From: Asanoa ferruginea
Lineage (GTDB): Bacteria > Actinomycetota > Actinomycetes > Mycobacteriales > Micromonosporaceae
Direction: 5' to 3'
Assembly (NCBI RefSeq): GCF_003387075.1
Contig: NZ_QUMQ01000001.1
Span: forward strand, 1,302,001-1,366,000
DNA: 64,000 nt
A program made the position numbers and the translations under genes. Under the pieces are notes generated by a model. That model saw nothing but the letters and a program-made list of their open reading frames with translations. It did not search any database and had not been told where the DNA came from. The first letter of the stretch is position 1. Each line of letters opens with the position of its first letter. This document shows positions 1 through 8,379 of the stretch, piece by piece.

Positions 1-668
1 ATCGGGGTGCCCATCAACAGGCCGCGGGTGGTCTCCACGATCGGCGTGATCGGCTGGTGTTCGGCTACGCCGCGCAGCCAGGTGGGCAGCGTGTCCACCG
101 GCACAAAAGCGCTGCTCACATAGGGCAGGAAGGTGATCGCGAAGGTCGCGCCGCCGGCCGCGTCGACGCTGCGCACCAGCAGGCCCAGGCAGGCCGCCAG
201 CCACGAGATCGACAGCATGAACAGGGCCAGGAAGCCGATCGCCGCGAGCCAGTCGGCGAAACCGGCCGCCGGGCGCCAGCCGACCAGCAGGCCGACACCA
301 ATGACCAACGCCATCGCGACCAGGTTGCGGGCCACGCTGGCGACCACGTGTCCGGTGAGGACGGCCGAGCTGACCACCGGCATCGAGCGGATCCGGTCGA
401 TGATGCCGCCGACCATGTCGTGCGTGACGCTGACCGCGGTGGTCGACGCGCCGAACCCGGCACACAGGATGATGATTCCGGGTACGACGTAGTTGACGTA
501 CTCCGTACCCGAGTTGATCGCTCCGCCGAAGACGAATACGAAGATCAGCATCAGCATGATCGGCAGCATGACCGCCATCAGCAACGCCTCGATGTTGCGT
601 GCCGATATGCGCAGGCTCCGCCCGATCAGCGCGAACGAGTTGTCGACGGCCCAGTAGGCGCTGGTCAT
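1..668 (-). CDS. ABC-2 type transporter permease, DrrB-like (C-terminus cut by window edge)
   Basis: This is the membrane half of a drug/lipid-type ABC exporter. I read it from an ATG at 668; the stop lies beyond position 1, leaving 222 residues. The chain opens MTSAYWAVDNSFALIGRSLR and then alternates hydrophobic segments (about residues 28-45, 58-78, 100-125, 130-150, 165-185) typical of ABC-2 permeases. The visible end, with TRGLLMGTP, is the usual late segment of the DrrB/ABC2 family. The ATG overlaps the TGA of the upstream ATPase by 4 nt (ATGA), so the two are translationally coupled. Substrate unknown; the neighbouring TetR gene suggests inducible export. Confidence 0.9.
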   Translation of the reverse strand, partial: MTSAYWAVDNSFALIGRSLRISARNIEALLMAVMLPIMLMLIFVFVFGGAINSGTEYVNYVVPGIIILCAGFGASTTAVSVTHDMVGGIIDRIRSMPVVSSAVLTGHVVASVARNLVAMALVIGVGLLVGWRPAAGFADWLAAIGFLALFMLSISWLAACLGLLVRSVDAAGGATFAITFLPYVSSAFVPVDTLPTWLRGVAEHQPITPIVETTRGLLMGTP

Positions 669-1588
669 CGCGGGTTACCTCCGGTCAGGGCGAAGAACAC
701 GTCGTCGAGCGTGGGACGGTGGATGGCGACCTTGTCGACGGTCGCGCCGAGCTTCTCCATCCGGTCGAGCAGCTCGCGGACCTCGGCCGCGCTGCCGGTC
801 GTCGCGACCGTCACCGACAGATCGGTCGACGCCACGACCGCCGCGTCCAGGTCGGCCGCCGCCAGCACGCGGTCGGCCGCGGACCCGAACGCGAGCTCGA
901 CCCGCTCGCCGCCGATCCGCACCTTGAGCTCGTCGGCGGTGCCCTCGGCGACCGCGATGCCGTGGTCGATCAGCATGATCTGATCGGCGAGCTGGTCGGC
1001 CTCCTCCAGATATTGCGTGGTCAGGAAGATGGTGCTGCCGGCGTCGCGCAGCTCCCGGACGAACGACCACATCTGCTGCCGGCTGCGCGGGTCGAGCCCG
1101 GTGGTCGGCTCGTCCAGGAAGATCACTGGCGGGTTGGTCACCAGGCTCATCGCCAGGTCGAGCCGGCGCCGCATGCCGCCGGAGTAGGTCTTGACCAGCT
1201 TGCGACCCGCGTCGGCGAGGTCGAAGCGGTCCAGCAACTCGGTGGCCCGCCGCTTGGCGCCCGCGCGGCCCAGCCGGCGGAGCCGCCCGACCATCGTCAG
1301 GTTCTCCAGCCCGGTCTGTAGCTCGTCGACCGCGGCGAACTGCCCGGTGAGACTGATCTTCTGACGGACCTCGAAGGGCTCTGCCAGCACGTCGTGCCCG
1401 GCGACCTCGGCGCGCCCGGCGTCGGGCCGGACCAGTGTCGCGAGGATCCGCACGAGCGTCGTCTTGCCCGCGCCATTGGGCCCCAGCAGCCCGAACACCG
1501 AGCCGGCCGGCACGGCCAGGTCGATACCGGTGAGCACCCGCTGGCCGCCGTAAGCCTTCTCGATTCCTGAAACGCGGATCGCGTCCAC
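665..1588 (-). CDS. ABC transporter ATP-binding protein, DrrA/CcmA-like
   Basis: Cytoplasmic ATPase of the DrrAB-type exporter, 307 residues from a GTG start. It has Walker A GPNGAGKTT at about residues 36-44, the signature SGGMRRRLDLAMSL near 136-150, Walker B VIFLDEPTTGLD near 152-163, and the ATTGSAAEVRELL-type C-terminal extension with a final HRPTLDDVFFALTG motif characteristic of the daunorubicin-resistance subfamily (TIGR01188-like). It is the first gene of a two-gene unit with the permease and is divergent from the tetR gene across a 69-bp gap carrying two operator-like repeats. Energises export; the substrate cannot be read from sequence. Confidence 0.95.
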   Translation of the reverse strand: MDAIRVSGIEKAYGGQRVLTGIDLAVPAGSVFGLLGPNGAGKTTLVRILATLVRPDAGRAEVAGHDVLAEPFEVRQKISLTGQFAAVDELQTGLENLTMVGRLRRLGRAGAKRRATELLDRFDLADAGRKLVKTYSGGMRRRLDLAMSLVTNPPVIFLDEPTTGLDPRSRQQMWSFVRELRDAGSTIFLTTQYLEEADQLADQIMLIDHGIAVAEGTADELKVRIGGERVELAFGSAADRVLAAADLDAAVVASTDLSVTVATTGSAAEVRELLDRMEKLGATVDKVAIHRPTLDDVFFALTGGNPR

Positions 1589-1604
1589 GCCTCGCCCCCC
1601 AACT

Positions 1605-1619
1605 GTTTATGCCCTACAC
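1605..1619. promoter_or_regulatory. TetR-operator-like inverted repeat 1 in the drrA/tetR divergent region
   Basis: The 15-nt sequence GTTTATGCCCTACAC has half-sites GTnTA and TAnAC separated by 5 nt. It lies 17 bp from the ATPase start and shares its half-sites with a second copy at 1626-1638. The placement between the exporter and the divergent TetR gene fits autoregulation plus repression of the exporter. Operator function is inferred. Confidence 0.5.
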
Positions 1620-1625
1620 GATTTG

Positions 1626-1638
1626 GTTTAGGCTATAC
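1626..1638. promoter_or_regulatory. TetR-operator-like inverted repeat 2
   Basis: GTTTAGGCTATAC is an imperfect 13-nt palindrome, with half-sites GTnTAG and CTAnAC around a central base. It starts 21 bp after the start of repeat 1, so both could be bound on the same helix face. It ends 19 bp before the tetR ATG. Likely one of a pair of TetR binding sites; inferred. Confidence 0.5.
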
Positions 1639-1657
1639 GCAGTTTTAGGATGAAGCA

Positions 1658-2413
1658 ATGCCCGACCTACCACCCGGCGTTGACGTGCTGTGGGGACAGC
1701 GCGAGCCCGCCAAGCGCGGCCCGCGTCCCAACCTCAGCATCGAGCAGATCGTCGACGCCGCCATCGAGATCGCCTCCGCCGAGGGGCTCGGCCCCCTCTC
1801 GATGACCCGCGTCGCGGAGAAGCTCGGTAAGTCGGCGATGTCGCTCTACCGCTACGTCCGCACCAAAGACGAGCTGCTCCAGCTCATGACAGACGTCAGC
1901 GCGGTCAAGGCGCCGCCACCCGAACCCGACGACACGGTGGGCTGGCGAGAAAATCTCGAGCGTTGGACGTACGCGCTGGTCAAGCTCTATCAGCAGTTCC
2001 CCTGGGTCCTCCACGTGCCACTCGGCCCGACGCCGCCGGTCGGCCCCGGCCAGCTCAGTTGGCTCGACCGGGGGCTGGCCTGTTTGCGGAAGACACACCT
2101 GCCCGCCGAGATCCGGCTCGGCGTGATGATGCTGCTGCTGATCTTCGTTCGCGGCCAGGTACGCATGGCGCAGGAGGTCAACCAGGGCGCGGCCGGCGCG
2201 GCGCTGGGCTATCCCGCGTACGGCGAGATGCTCCGCCTGGTCGTCGACAAGGACCAACTGCCCGAGCTGGCCAAACTCGTCGACCATGGCATCTTCGACG
2301 ACCCCGATGAGGGGATGAGCGATCAGGAGTTCGACATGGAGGTCCGGTTCGGCCTCACTATGATTTTCGACGGCATCGACCGCCTGGTCACCGCCCACGA
2401 GGAGGAGCAGTGA
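1658..2413 (+). CDS. TetR/AcrR family transcriptional regulator
   Basis: DNA-binding repressor of 251 residues. The N-terminal helix-turn-helix spans about residues 22-70, with LSIEQIVDAAIEIASAEGLG, the recognition region VAEKLGKSAMSLYRYV, then TKDELLQLM. The C-terminal part resembles the TetR_C_1 ligand-binding domain (PF02909), common beside DrrAB-like exporters. AGGA lies 8 nt before the ATG. The stop overlaps the GTG of the aminotransferase by 4 nt, so the two are coupled. It probably controls the divergent ABC exporter through the repeats at 1605-1638. The ligand is unknown. Confidence 0.92.
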   Translation: MPDLPPGVDVLWGQREPAKRGPRPNLSIEQIVDAAIEIASAEGLGPLSMTRVAEKLGKSAMSLYRYVRTKDELLQLMTDVSAVKAPPPEPDDTVGWRENLERWTYALVKLYQQFPWVLHVPLGPTPPVGPGQLSWLDRGLACLRKTHLPAEIRLGVMMLLLIFVRGQVRMAQEVNQGAAGAALGYPAYGEMLRLVVDKDQLPELAKLVDHGIFDDPDEGMSDQEFDMEVRFGLTMIFDGIDRLVTAHEEEQ

Positions 2414-3579
2414 CCGATCCACTGGTCGCCCGGATGCGCCCGTTCGGCACCACGATCTTCGCCGAGATGTCGGCGCTCGCCGTCCGGACCGGCGCCGTCA
2501 ACCTCGGTCAGGGCTTCCCCGACACCGACGGTCCGAAGGAGATGCTCGACGCCGCCGTCGATGCGATCCACGGTGGACAGAACCAATACCCGCCGGGGCC
2601 GGGCATTCCGGCGCTGCGGGCGGCGATCAGCGCGCACCAGAAGCGGTTCTGGGGCCTCGACTACGACCCCGACGGCGAGGTGCTGGTCACCGCCGGCGCG
2701 ACCGAAGCGGTGGCCGCGGCGATCCTGGCGCTCTGCGAGCCCGGCGACGAGGTGGTCTGCTTCGAGCCCTACTACGACTCCTACGCGGCGTCGATCGCGC
2801 TCGCCGGTGCGGTGCGCCGGCCGGTGACGTTGCGGCCGGGCGCCGACGGGCGTTACGCGGTCGATCCCGACGAGTTGCGCGGCGCGTTCGGGCCGCGTAC
2901 CCGGATGGTGTTGTTGAACTCCCCGCACAACCCGACCGGCAAGGTCTTCACCCGCGCGGAGTTGGCCCTGGTGGCGGAGCTGTGCCAGGCCCACGATGTC
3001 TACGCGGTCACCGACGAGGTCTACGAGCACCTGGTCTTCACCGACGCCACGACACCGCACGTGCCGCTCGCGACGTTGCCCGGCATGCGCGAGCGCACGC
3101 TGCGGATCTCGTCGGCCGGCAAGACCTTCTCCTGCACCGGCTGGAAGATCGGCTGGGCCAGCGGCCCGCGCGACCTCGTGTCGGCGGCGCTGCGGGTCAA
3201 GCAATTCCTGACGTTTGTCAACGGCTCGCCGTTCCAGCCGGCCATCGCCATCGCGCTCGGCCTGCCCGACTCCTATTTCGACGAGTTCCGCGCGGGCCTG
3301 GAGGCGCAGCGTGACCTGCTGGTCGCGGGCCTGCGCGACGCCGGGTTCGGGGTGTTGATCCCGGAGGGCACCTACTTCGTCACCGCCGACATCACGCCGC
3401 TCGGCGGCACCGACGGCGTCGAGTTCTGCCGCGCGCTGCCCGAACGCTCCGGCGTGGTGGCGGTGCCGACCCAGGTGTTCTACGACCATGAGGACGCCGG
3501 CCGCCGCCTGGTGCGGTTCGCGTTCTGCAAGCGGCCGGCGGTCCTCAACGAGGCGGTCGCCCGCCTAAGAAAAAACTAG
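2410..3579 (+). CDS. PLP-dependent class I/II aminotransferase
   Basis: Fold-type I aminotransferase, 389 residues, GTG start in a GTGA overlap with tetR. Visible marks are the N-terminal NLGQGFPDTDGP (substrate strand), GATEAVAAAIL (cofactor phosphate contact), NSPHNPTGKVF (the Asn of the PLP ring site), DEVYEHLVF and SSAGKTFSCTGWKIGW with the Schiff-base lysine. This sequence type includes kynurenine aminotransferase-like enzymes and the actinobacterial DapC (N-succinyldiaminopimelate aminotransferase). I cannot choose between these from sequence. The 3' end overlaps the convergent DoxX gene by 4 nt (CTAG). Confidence 0.93.
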   Translation: MTDPLVARMRPFGTTIFAEMSALAVRTGAVNLGQGFPDTDGPKEMLDAAVDAIHGGQNQYPPGPGIPALRAAISAHQKRFWGLDYDPDGEVLVTAGATEAVAAAILALCEPGDEVVCFEPYYDSYAASIALAGAVRRPVTLRPGADGRYAVDPDELRGAFGPRTRMVLLNSPHNPTGKVFTRAELALVAELCQAHDVYAVTDEVYEHLVFTDATTPHVPLATLPGMRERTLRISSAGKTFSCTGWKIGWASGPRDLVSAALRVKQFLTFVNGSPFQPAIAIALGLPDSYFDEFRAGLEAQRDLLVAGLRDAGFGVLIPEGTYFVTADITPLGGTDGVEFCRALPERSGVVAVPTQVFYDHEDAGRRLVRFAFCKRPAVLNEAVARLRKN

Positions 3580-3950
3580 AAGGAGTAGGGGCCGAAGCGG
3601 CCCCACGCCACCACGGCCGCCAGCACCAGCAGGACCAGGTTGGCGATCACCATCGGCGTCTCCCGCCGGCGGCCGTGCACGACCACCGCGCCGATCATCA
3701 GGAGCACGATGCCGACGGCGGCGAGCGGCACGAGGACCTCGGCGACGCCGACGGCGGCCGGGAGGATCAGGCCAACGCCGGCCAGGAGGTCGAGCGCACC
3801 GATGATCTTGACGTGCCCGGGCGCGAAGGTCTCGACCCAGCCCAGCCCGGTCTCGATCAGCTTCTCCTTCGGCTGCAGGATCTTCATCAGACCGGCAGCG
3901 ATGAAGGCGAGGCCGAGCAGGATCGCGATGATCCATAACACGACGTTCAT
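3576..3950 (-). CDS. DoxX family membrane protein
   Basis: Small integral membrane protein of 124 residues with four predicted transmembrane helices (about residues 4-22, 50-68, 75-92, 100-116). The N-terminal pattern AFIAAGLMKILQPKEKL and the KIIGALDLLAGVGLILP helix match the DoxX/DoxX-like family. Such proteins are often linked to quinone or thiol redox balance, but the biochemical role is poorly defined. A perfect 6-bp inverted repeat lies 20 bp upstream of the ATG. The gene stands alone between convergent and same-strand neighbours. Confidence 0.85.
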   Translation of the reverse strand: MNVVLWIIAILLGLAFIAAGLMKILQPKEKLIETGLGWVETFAPGHVKIIGALDLLAGVGLILPAAVGVAEVLVPLAAVGIVLLMIGAVVVHGRRRETPMVIANLVLLVLAAVVAWGRFGPYSF

Positions 3951-3970
3951 GAGGGGTCCGTTCCGCTAAA

Positions 3971-3986
3971 AGTTGAATCGTCAACT
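3971..3986. promoter_or_regulatory. MarR-type operator candidate upstream of the DoxX gene
   Basis: AGTTGA-ATCG-TCAACT is a perfect inverted repeat with 6-bp arms and a 4-bp centre, 20 bp before the DoxX start. TTGA/TCAA half-sites are typical of MarR-family regulators, which often govern DoxX-like genes. No MarR gene is present in this window, so the regulator would act in trans. Function inferred. Confidence 0.4.
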
Positions 3987-4026
3987 AATAGACAGTAGGG
4001 CCCATTGATCAAACGTCAAGAGATCT

Positions 4027-5376
<1,350 letters not shown>

Positions 5377-5412
5377 CTGAACCTCCGCTGTGGATTGATC
5401 GCGGGAATGCCA

Positions 5413-5456
5413 ACGGCCGGGCTGCCGCCGCCCGTGGCGATGGCAATCCCGGCCGT
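5413..5456 (-). terminator. Stem-loop between rpsI and glmM
   Basis: Arms ACGGCCGGG (5413-5421) and CCCGGCCGT (5448-5456) form a perfect 9-bp stem. Internal TGCC/GGCA pairing shortens the loop. No U-tract follows on the minus strand, as is common for actinobacterial terminators, so it may be only a partial terminator or an RNA stability element. Confidence 0.5.
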
Positions 5457-5468
5457 ATGGTCAGTGAA

Positions 5469-5969
5469 TCAACGCTTGGAGTACTGCGGAGCCTTACGGG
5501 CCTTCTTGAGACCGTATTTCTTGCTCTCCTTGACGCGAGCGTCACGGGTGAGGAAGCCGGCCTTCTTGAGCGCCGGGCGGTCATCGGGTTCGTTGGTGAT
5601 CAGCGCACGGGCGATGCCGAGGCGCAGCGCGCCGGCCTGACCCGTGATGCCGCCGCCACGCAGGTTGGCGACGACGTCGAACGCCTCGGCCTTCTCGACG
5701 GTGCCGAGCGGCTCACGGATGAGCTGCTGGTGCACCTTGCTCGGGAAGTATTCCTCGAGCTCGCGGCCGTTGCAGGTGATCTTGCCGGTGCCCGGCACGA
5801 TGCGCACCCGGACGATGGCTTCCTTGCGCCGCCCGACGGTCTGGATCGGACGGTCGCCGCGCGGTGCGCGGGTAGCGGGCGCGGGTGCCGGAGCGGTGGC
5901 CTCGGCGACGGCGACCGGAGTGGGCGCGCTGATGTCGGTCATCTCTGTGGCTTCCTCGTCCGCGCTCAC
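5469..5969 (-). CDS. rpsI: 30S ribosomal protein S9 (uS9)
   Basis: Small-subunit head protein whose C-terminal tail reaches the P-site tRNA. It has 166 residues: an Ala/Glu/Thr-rich N-terminal extension of about 38 residues (common in actinobacteria), then the conserved core from [19 protein letters not shown] through [19 protein letters not shown]. It ends in the basic [12 protein letters not shown] tail. The GTG start overlaps the rplM TGA (GTGA). An in-frame ATG nine codons on is the alternative start. Confidence 0.97.
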   Translation of the reverse strand: MSADEEATEMTDISAPTPVAVAEATAPAPAPATRAPRGDRPIQTVGRRKEAIVRVRIVPGTGKITCNGRELEEYFPSKVHQQLIREPLGTVEKAEAFDVVANLRGGGITGQAGALRLGIARALITNEPDDRPALKKAGFLTRDARVKESKKYGLKKARKAPQYSKR

Positions 5970-6409
5970 TGCGCGATCTGCTTGATCTCGAAAGGCACCG
6001 GCTGCTGGGCGGCGTGCGGGTGCTCGGCGCCGGGGTAGACCTTCAGCTTCTTGATGAGCTGACGGCTGAGCTTGTTGTGCGGGAGCATGCCCTTGACGGC
6101 AAGCTCGACCGCGTGCTCGGGGCGCTTTTCCAGCAGCTCGGAGTAGGCGACCTGCTTGAGCCCGCCCGGGTAGCCGGAGTGCCGGTAGGCCACCTTGGTC
6201 TCACGCTTGTTGCCCGTCAGCGCGACCTTGCCAGCGTTGATGATCACAACGAAGTCACCGGTGTCAACGTGGGGGGCGAAAGTGGGCTTGTGCTTGCCGC
6301 GCAGCAACGTGGCCGCGTGGGTGGCCAACCGGCCCAGCACGACGTCAGACGCGTCGATGATGAGCCACTGACGCTCGATCTCACCCGGCTTCGGGCTGTA
6401 CGTACGCAC
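5966..6409 (-). CDS. rplM: 50S ribosomal protein L13 (uL13)
   Basis: Early-assembling large-subunit protein, 147 residues with the chosen GTG start. This gives the family N-terminus (M)[18 protein letters not shown] lies 8 nt upstream. The core includes [34 protein letters not shown] and the [14 protein letters not shown] signature. An in-frame upstream extension to 6511 overlaps the promoter and was not used. First gene of rplM-rpsI-(glmM). Confidence 0.98.
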   Translation of the reverse strand: MRTYSPKPGEIERQWLIIDASDVVLGRLATHAATLLRGKHKPTFAPHVDTGDFVVIINAGKVALTGNKRETKVAYRHSGYPGGLKQVAYSELLEKRPEHAVELAVKGMLPHNKLSRQLIKKLKVYPGAEHPHAAQQPVPFEIKQIAQ

Positions 6410-6481
6410 AGGTTTACCTTGTCTCGTCGTCGGTCTGGGGTCGCACGCCAGAAATGTTCGCGTCGCGCACAACAGCAGACA

Positions 6482-6511
6482 ACGATACCTGCTGCGAGCA
6501 GGCAGGGTCAA
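6482..6511 (-). promoter_or_regulatory. Sigma-70-type promoter of rplM operon
   Basis: On the minus strand there is TTGACC (-35, 6511-6506), an 18-nt spacer and TATCGT (-10, 6487-6482). The -10 box lies about 72 bp before the rplM GTG. The spacer contains an inverted repeat CCTGCT-GCG-AGCAGG (6488-6502), which may be an operator or a coincidence. Confidence 0.65.
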
Positions 6512-6536
6512 AACGAGGTTGTGCTCTAGCGCGGCG

Positions 6537-7619
6537 TCAGTCTACCGCGAGGCGGTAGCCGCGTTTCACCACGGTCTGCACCACTCTAGGGATGCCCAAT
6601 CCGGCACGCAGCCTGGCCACCGCCATTTCGACCGCGTGCTCGTCGGCGCCGCGCGGCAGGGTGCGCAGCAGGGCGGCCCGGGGGAAGACCCGGCCGGGCT
6701 CGGCGGCCAGCGCGCGGAGCACCGCCATCGGCCCCGGCGCGAGCGGCCGGAGCACCCCGTCGACCACGGCGGCGTGGCCACGCAGGGTCAGGTCGTGGCC
6801 GCCCGCGCGCACGCTGACCGCCCGGGGTGGCAGCTCCTTGATGATCGTCCTCACCAGCGCGCCGACCCGGGCCCGGCGCGGCGCGACCACCGGCACGCCG
6901 TGGCGGCGCAGCGGTGCCGCGGTGACCGGGCCCACACAGGCGGCCAGCACGTCGGAGCGCAGCGCGTCGAGGACGTCTTCGCTGCTCGGGCCGGCCGCGC
7001 GGAGCAGGGCGTTGACGGCTGGGGCGGAAGTGAACGTGACCGCGTCGACCAGCCGGCCGGTGACCAGGTCGACCATTCGGTGCAGTGGCGCCGGGTCGAG
7101 CGGTGGCGCCCAGCGATAGACCGGTATCTCGATGACAGTGGCGCCGGCCGCCTCCAGCGCCGCGGTCCACTCCGGCTGGCGCTCACCGGGCAACTGCATG
7201 GCCACCACCTGTCCGCGTACGCCGCGGTGGCGCAGGTGGTCGATCACCTCTGCGTAGCTCTCCTCGACGGGCGTGGCGTGCTCCGGCCCGCCGCGTACCC
7301 GGGGATCGCGGGTGACCAGGTAGGCCTCGGCCAGCACGCCGCGCAACGGTTCGGCCAGGCCCCAGCCGTCAGCGGCCTCCAGCCAGCCGCGCATGCCGAT
7401 CGAGGTGTTGGCCACCACTATGTCGGGCGGGCGGTCGAGGCAGGCCCTGGTCGCCGCGCGCAGCTCGGTGTCGTCGGCCAGCGGGACGATCCGCAGGGCC
7501 GGCGCGAGCACGACCCGGGCGCCATGCCCCTCCAGCAGGGTGGCCAGCGCGTCACGGCTCCGGTCGGCCGTGACGCCGACGGTGAAACCGGTCAGCTCGG
7601 CGGACACCGGGCGGCCCAT
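6537..7619 (-). CDS. Uroporphyrinogen-III synthase (HemD)-like protein fused to a winged-helix DNA-binding domain
   Basis: A two-domain protein of 360 residues. Residues 1-250 resemble HemD, with [27 protein letters not shown] at the start and the bilobal pattern with [11 protein letters not shown] and [14 protein letters not shown]. Residues 265-358 form an OmpR-type winged helix, including [38 protein letters not shown] and the wing [11 protein letters not shown]. Such fusions are known in actinobacteria (Rv0260c-type) and are treated as regulators; synthase activity is doubtful. A TTG one codon earlier is an alternative start. The ATG at 7619 is preferred. The gene appears monocistronic. 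Confidence 0.9.
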   Translation of the reverse strand: MGRPVSAELTGFTVGVTADRSRDALATLLEGHGARVVLAPALRIVPLADDTELRAATRACLDRPPDIVVANTSIGMRGWLEAADGWGLAEPLRGVLAEAYLVTRDPRVRGGPEHATPVEESYAEVIDHLRHRGVRGQVVAMQLPGERQPEWTAALEAAGATVIEIPVYRWAPPLDPAPLHRMVDLVTGRLVDAVTFTSAPAVNALLRAAGPSSEDVLDALRSDVLAACVGPVTAAPLRRHGVPVVAPRRARVGALVRTIIKELPPRAVSVRAGGHDLTLRGHAAVVDGVLRPLAPGPMAVLRALAAEPGRVFPRAALLRTLPRGADEHAVEMAVARLRAGLGIPRVVQTVVKRGYRLAVD

Positions 7620-7768
7620 CAAGGAGTCCGAGCCGACCGCTGGTGCATGTCCGGAAGCGTGCAGGTGTCCCGTTTCGGTCGGGCGTCCCGTTTGTTTCGA
7701 AAGTGCTAAGAGCCGCGCACCGTACGCTCAGCCGTACCCCTGGGATGCTTCTTGGTATGGTCTTTGGT

Positions 7769-8026
7769 ATGACCGCCAAGGTGACTCTCTCGTTTTCCGA
7801 CGAGACCATCGAAGAGGCCCGCCGGTTCGCCAAGCGCGAGGGGCTGTCCCTGTCCGCGTGGATGGACCAGGCCGCCCGCGAGAAGGCGGTCCGCGAGCTG
7901 TTCACCGCACACGCCGCCGCGGTCGGCCGGGCCGGCGTCGATCTCGAGGCCGCCGCCCTGGCCGACGAGCACGAGGTCGCGATGGTCGACGACGCGCTGT
8001 TCGGAGGCGACGGGCGTGCAGCGTAG
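7769..8026 (+). CDS. Putative antitoxin of a MazEF-type toxin-antitoxin module
   Basis: Small acidic protein of 85 residues from the ATG at 7769. An N-terminal beta strand plus two helices (TAKVTLSFSDETIEEARRFA, EGLSLSAWMDQAARE) resemble ribbon-helix-helix antitoxins. The Ala/Asp-rich tail would wrap the toxin. The reading frame continues upstream to 7643, but that part is basic and unlike antitoxins. The 3' end overlaps the toxin gene by 11 nt, the usual coupling. No strong ribosome site is seen, so the exact start is uncertain. Confidence 0.8.
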   Translation: MTAKVTLSFSDETIEEARRFAKREGLSLSAWMDQAAREKAVRELFTAHAAAVGRAGVDLEAAALADEHEVAMVDDALFGGDGRAA

Positions 8027-8309
8027 GGGCGAGATCTGGCGCATCAACGGCGCCCGTGAACGCCTCGGCCTGGTGATCAGCTCAGACCTCTACAACAGCA
8101 CCGACGTGCCGATCCTGATCGTGGCCGAAGTGGTCGAGTCCGATCTGCTGCGCGACTCACCGCTGGCGGTGCCGATGGGCTCCTATGTGGTCATGCCCGA
8201 CCGGCTGTCCTCGCCGATGAAGAAGTGGTTCACCGAGGTGGTCGAAGTCGCCGACAGCGACACCATGTTCCGGGTCTCGCGGGCCCTGCGTATCCTCCAG
8301 AACCTCTGA
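8016..8309 (+). CDS. MazF/PemK-family toxin (putative mRNA interferase)
   Basis: Toxin of 97 residues with GTG start; GGAGG lies 8 nt upstream inside the antitoxin gene. The N-terminal QRRGEIWRING is the MazF beta-strand motif, followed by the LGLVISSDLYN segment and the YVVMPDRLSSPMKKWF region, close to the family layout. MazF enzymes are sequence-specific endoribonucleases neutralised by the partner. The usual G-x-E-x-x-x-x-RP loop is degenerate here (GARERLGLV), so activity should not be assumed. Confidence 0.82.
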   Translation: MQRRGEIWRINGARERLGLVISSDLYNSTDVPILIVAEVVESDLLRDSPLAVPMGSYVVMPDRLSSPMKKWFTEVVEVADSDTMFRVSRALRILQNL

Positions 8310-8319
8310 CACTGAGTAG

Positions 8320-8328
8320 TTATCCACA
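8320..8328 (+). other. Isolated perfect DnaA box
   Basis: TTATCCACA matches the strong bacterial DnaA box exactly. It lies 52 bp upstream of the start of the large membrane protein. No cluster of boxes or dnaA/dnaN gene accompanies it, so it is not oriC. It may be a regulatory or titration site, or chance. Confidence 0.4.
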
Positions 8329-8379
8329 GTCTCCGATTGGCGGGTGGCGGTCCGCGATGCGGCGCCGTACCGTGCCCGC

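Noticed and set aside
8320-8328. Chromosomal origin
   Set aside because: Only one DnaA box is present, with no AT-rich unwinding region and no dnaA, dnaN or rpmH nearby.
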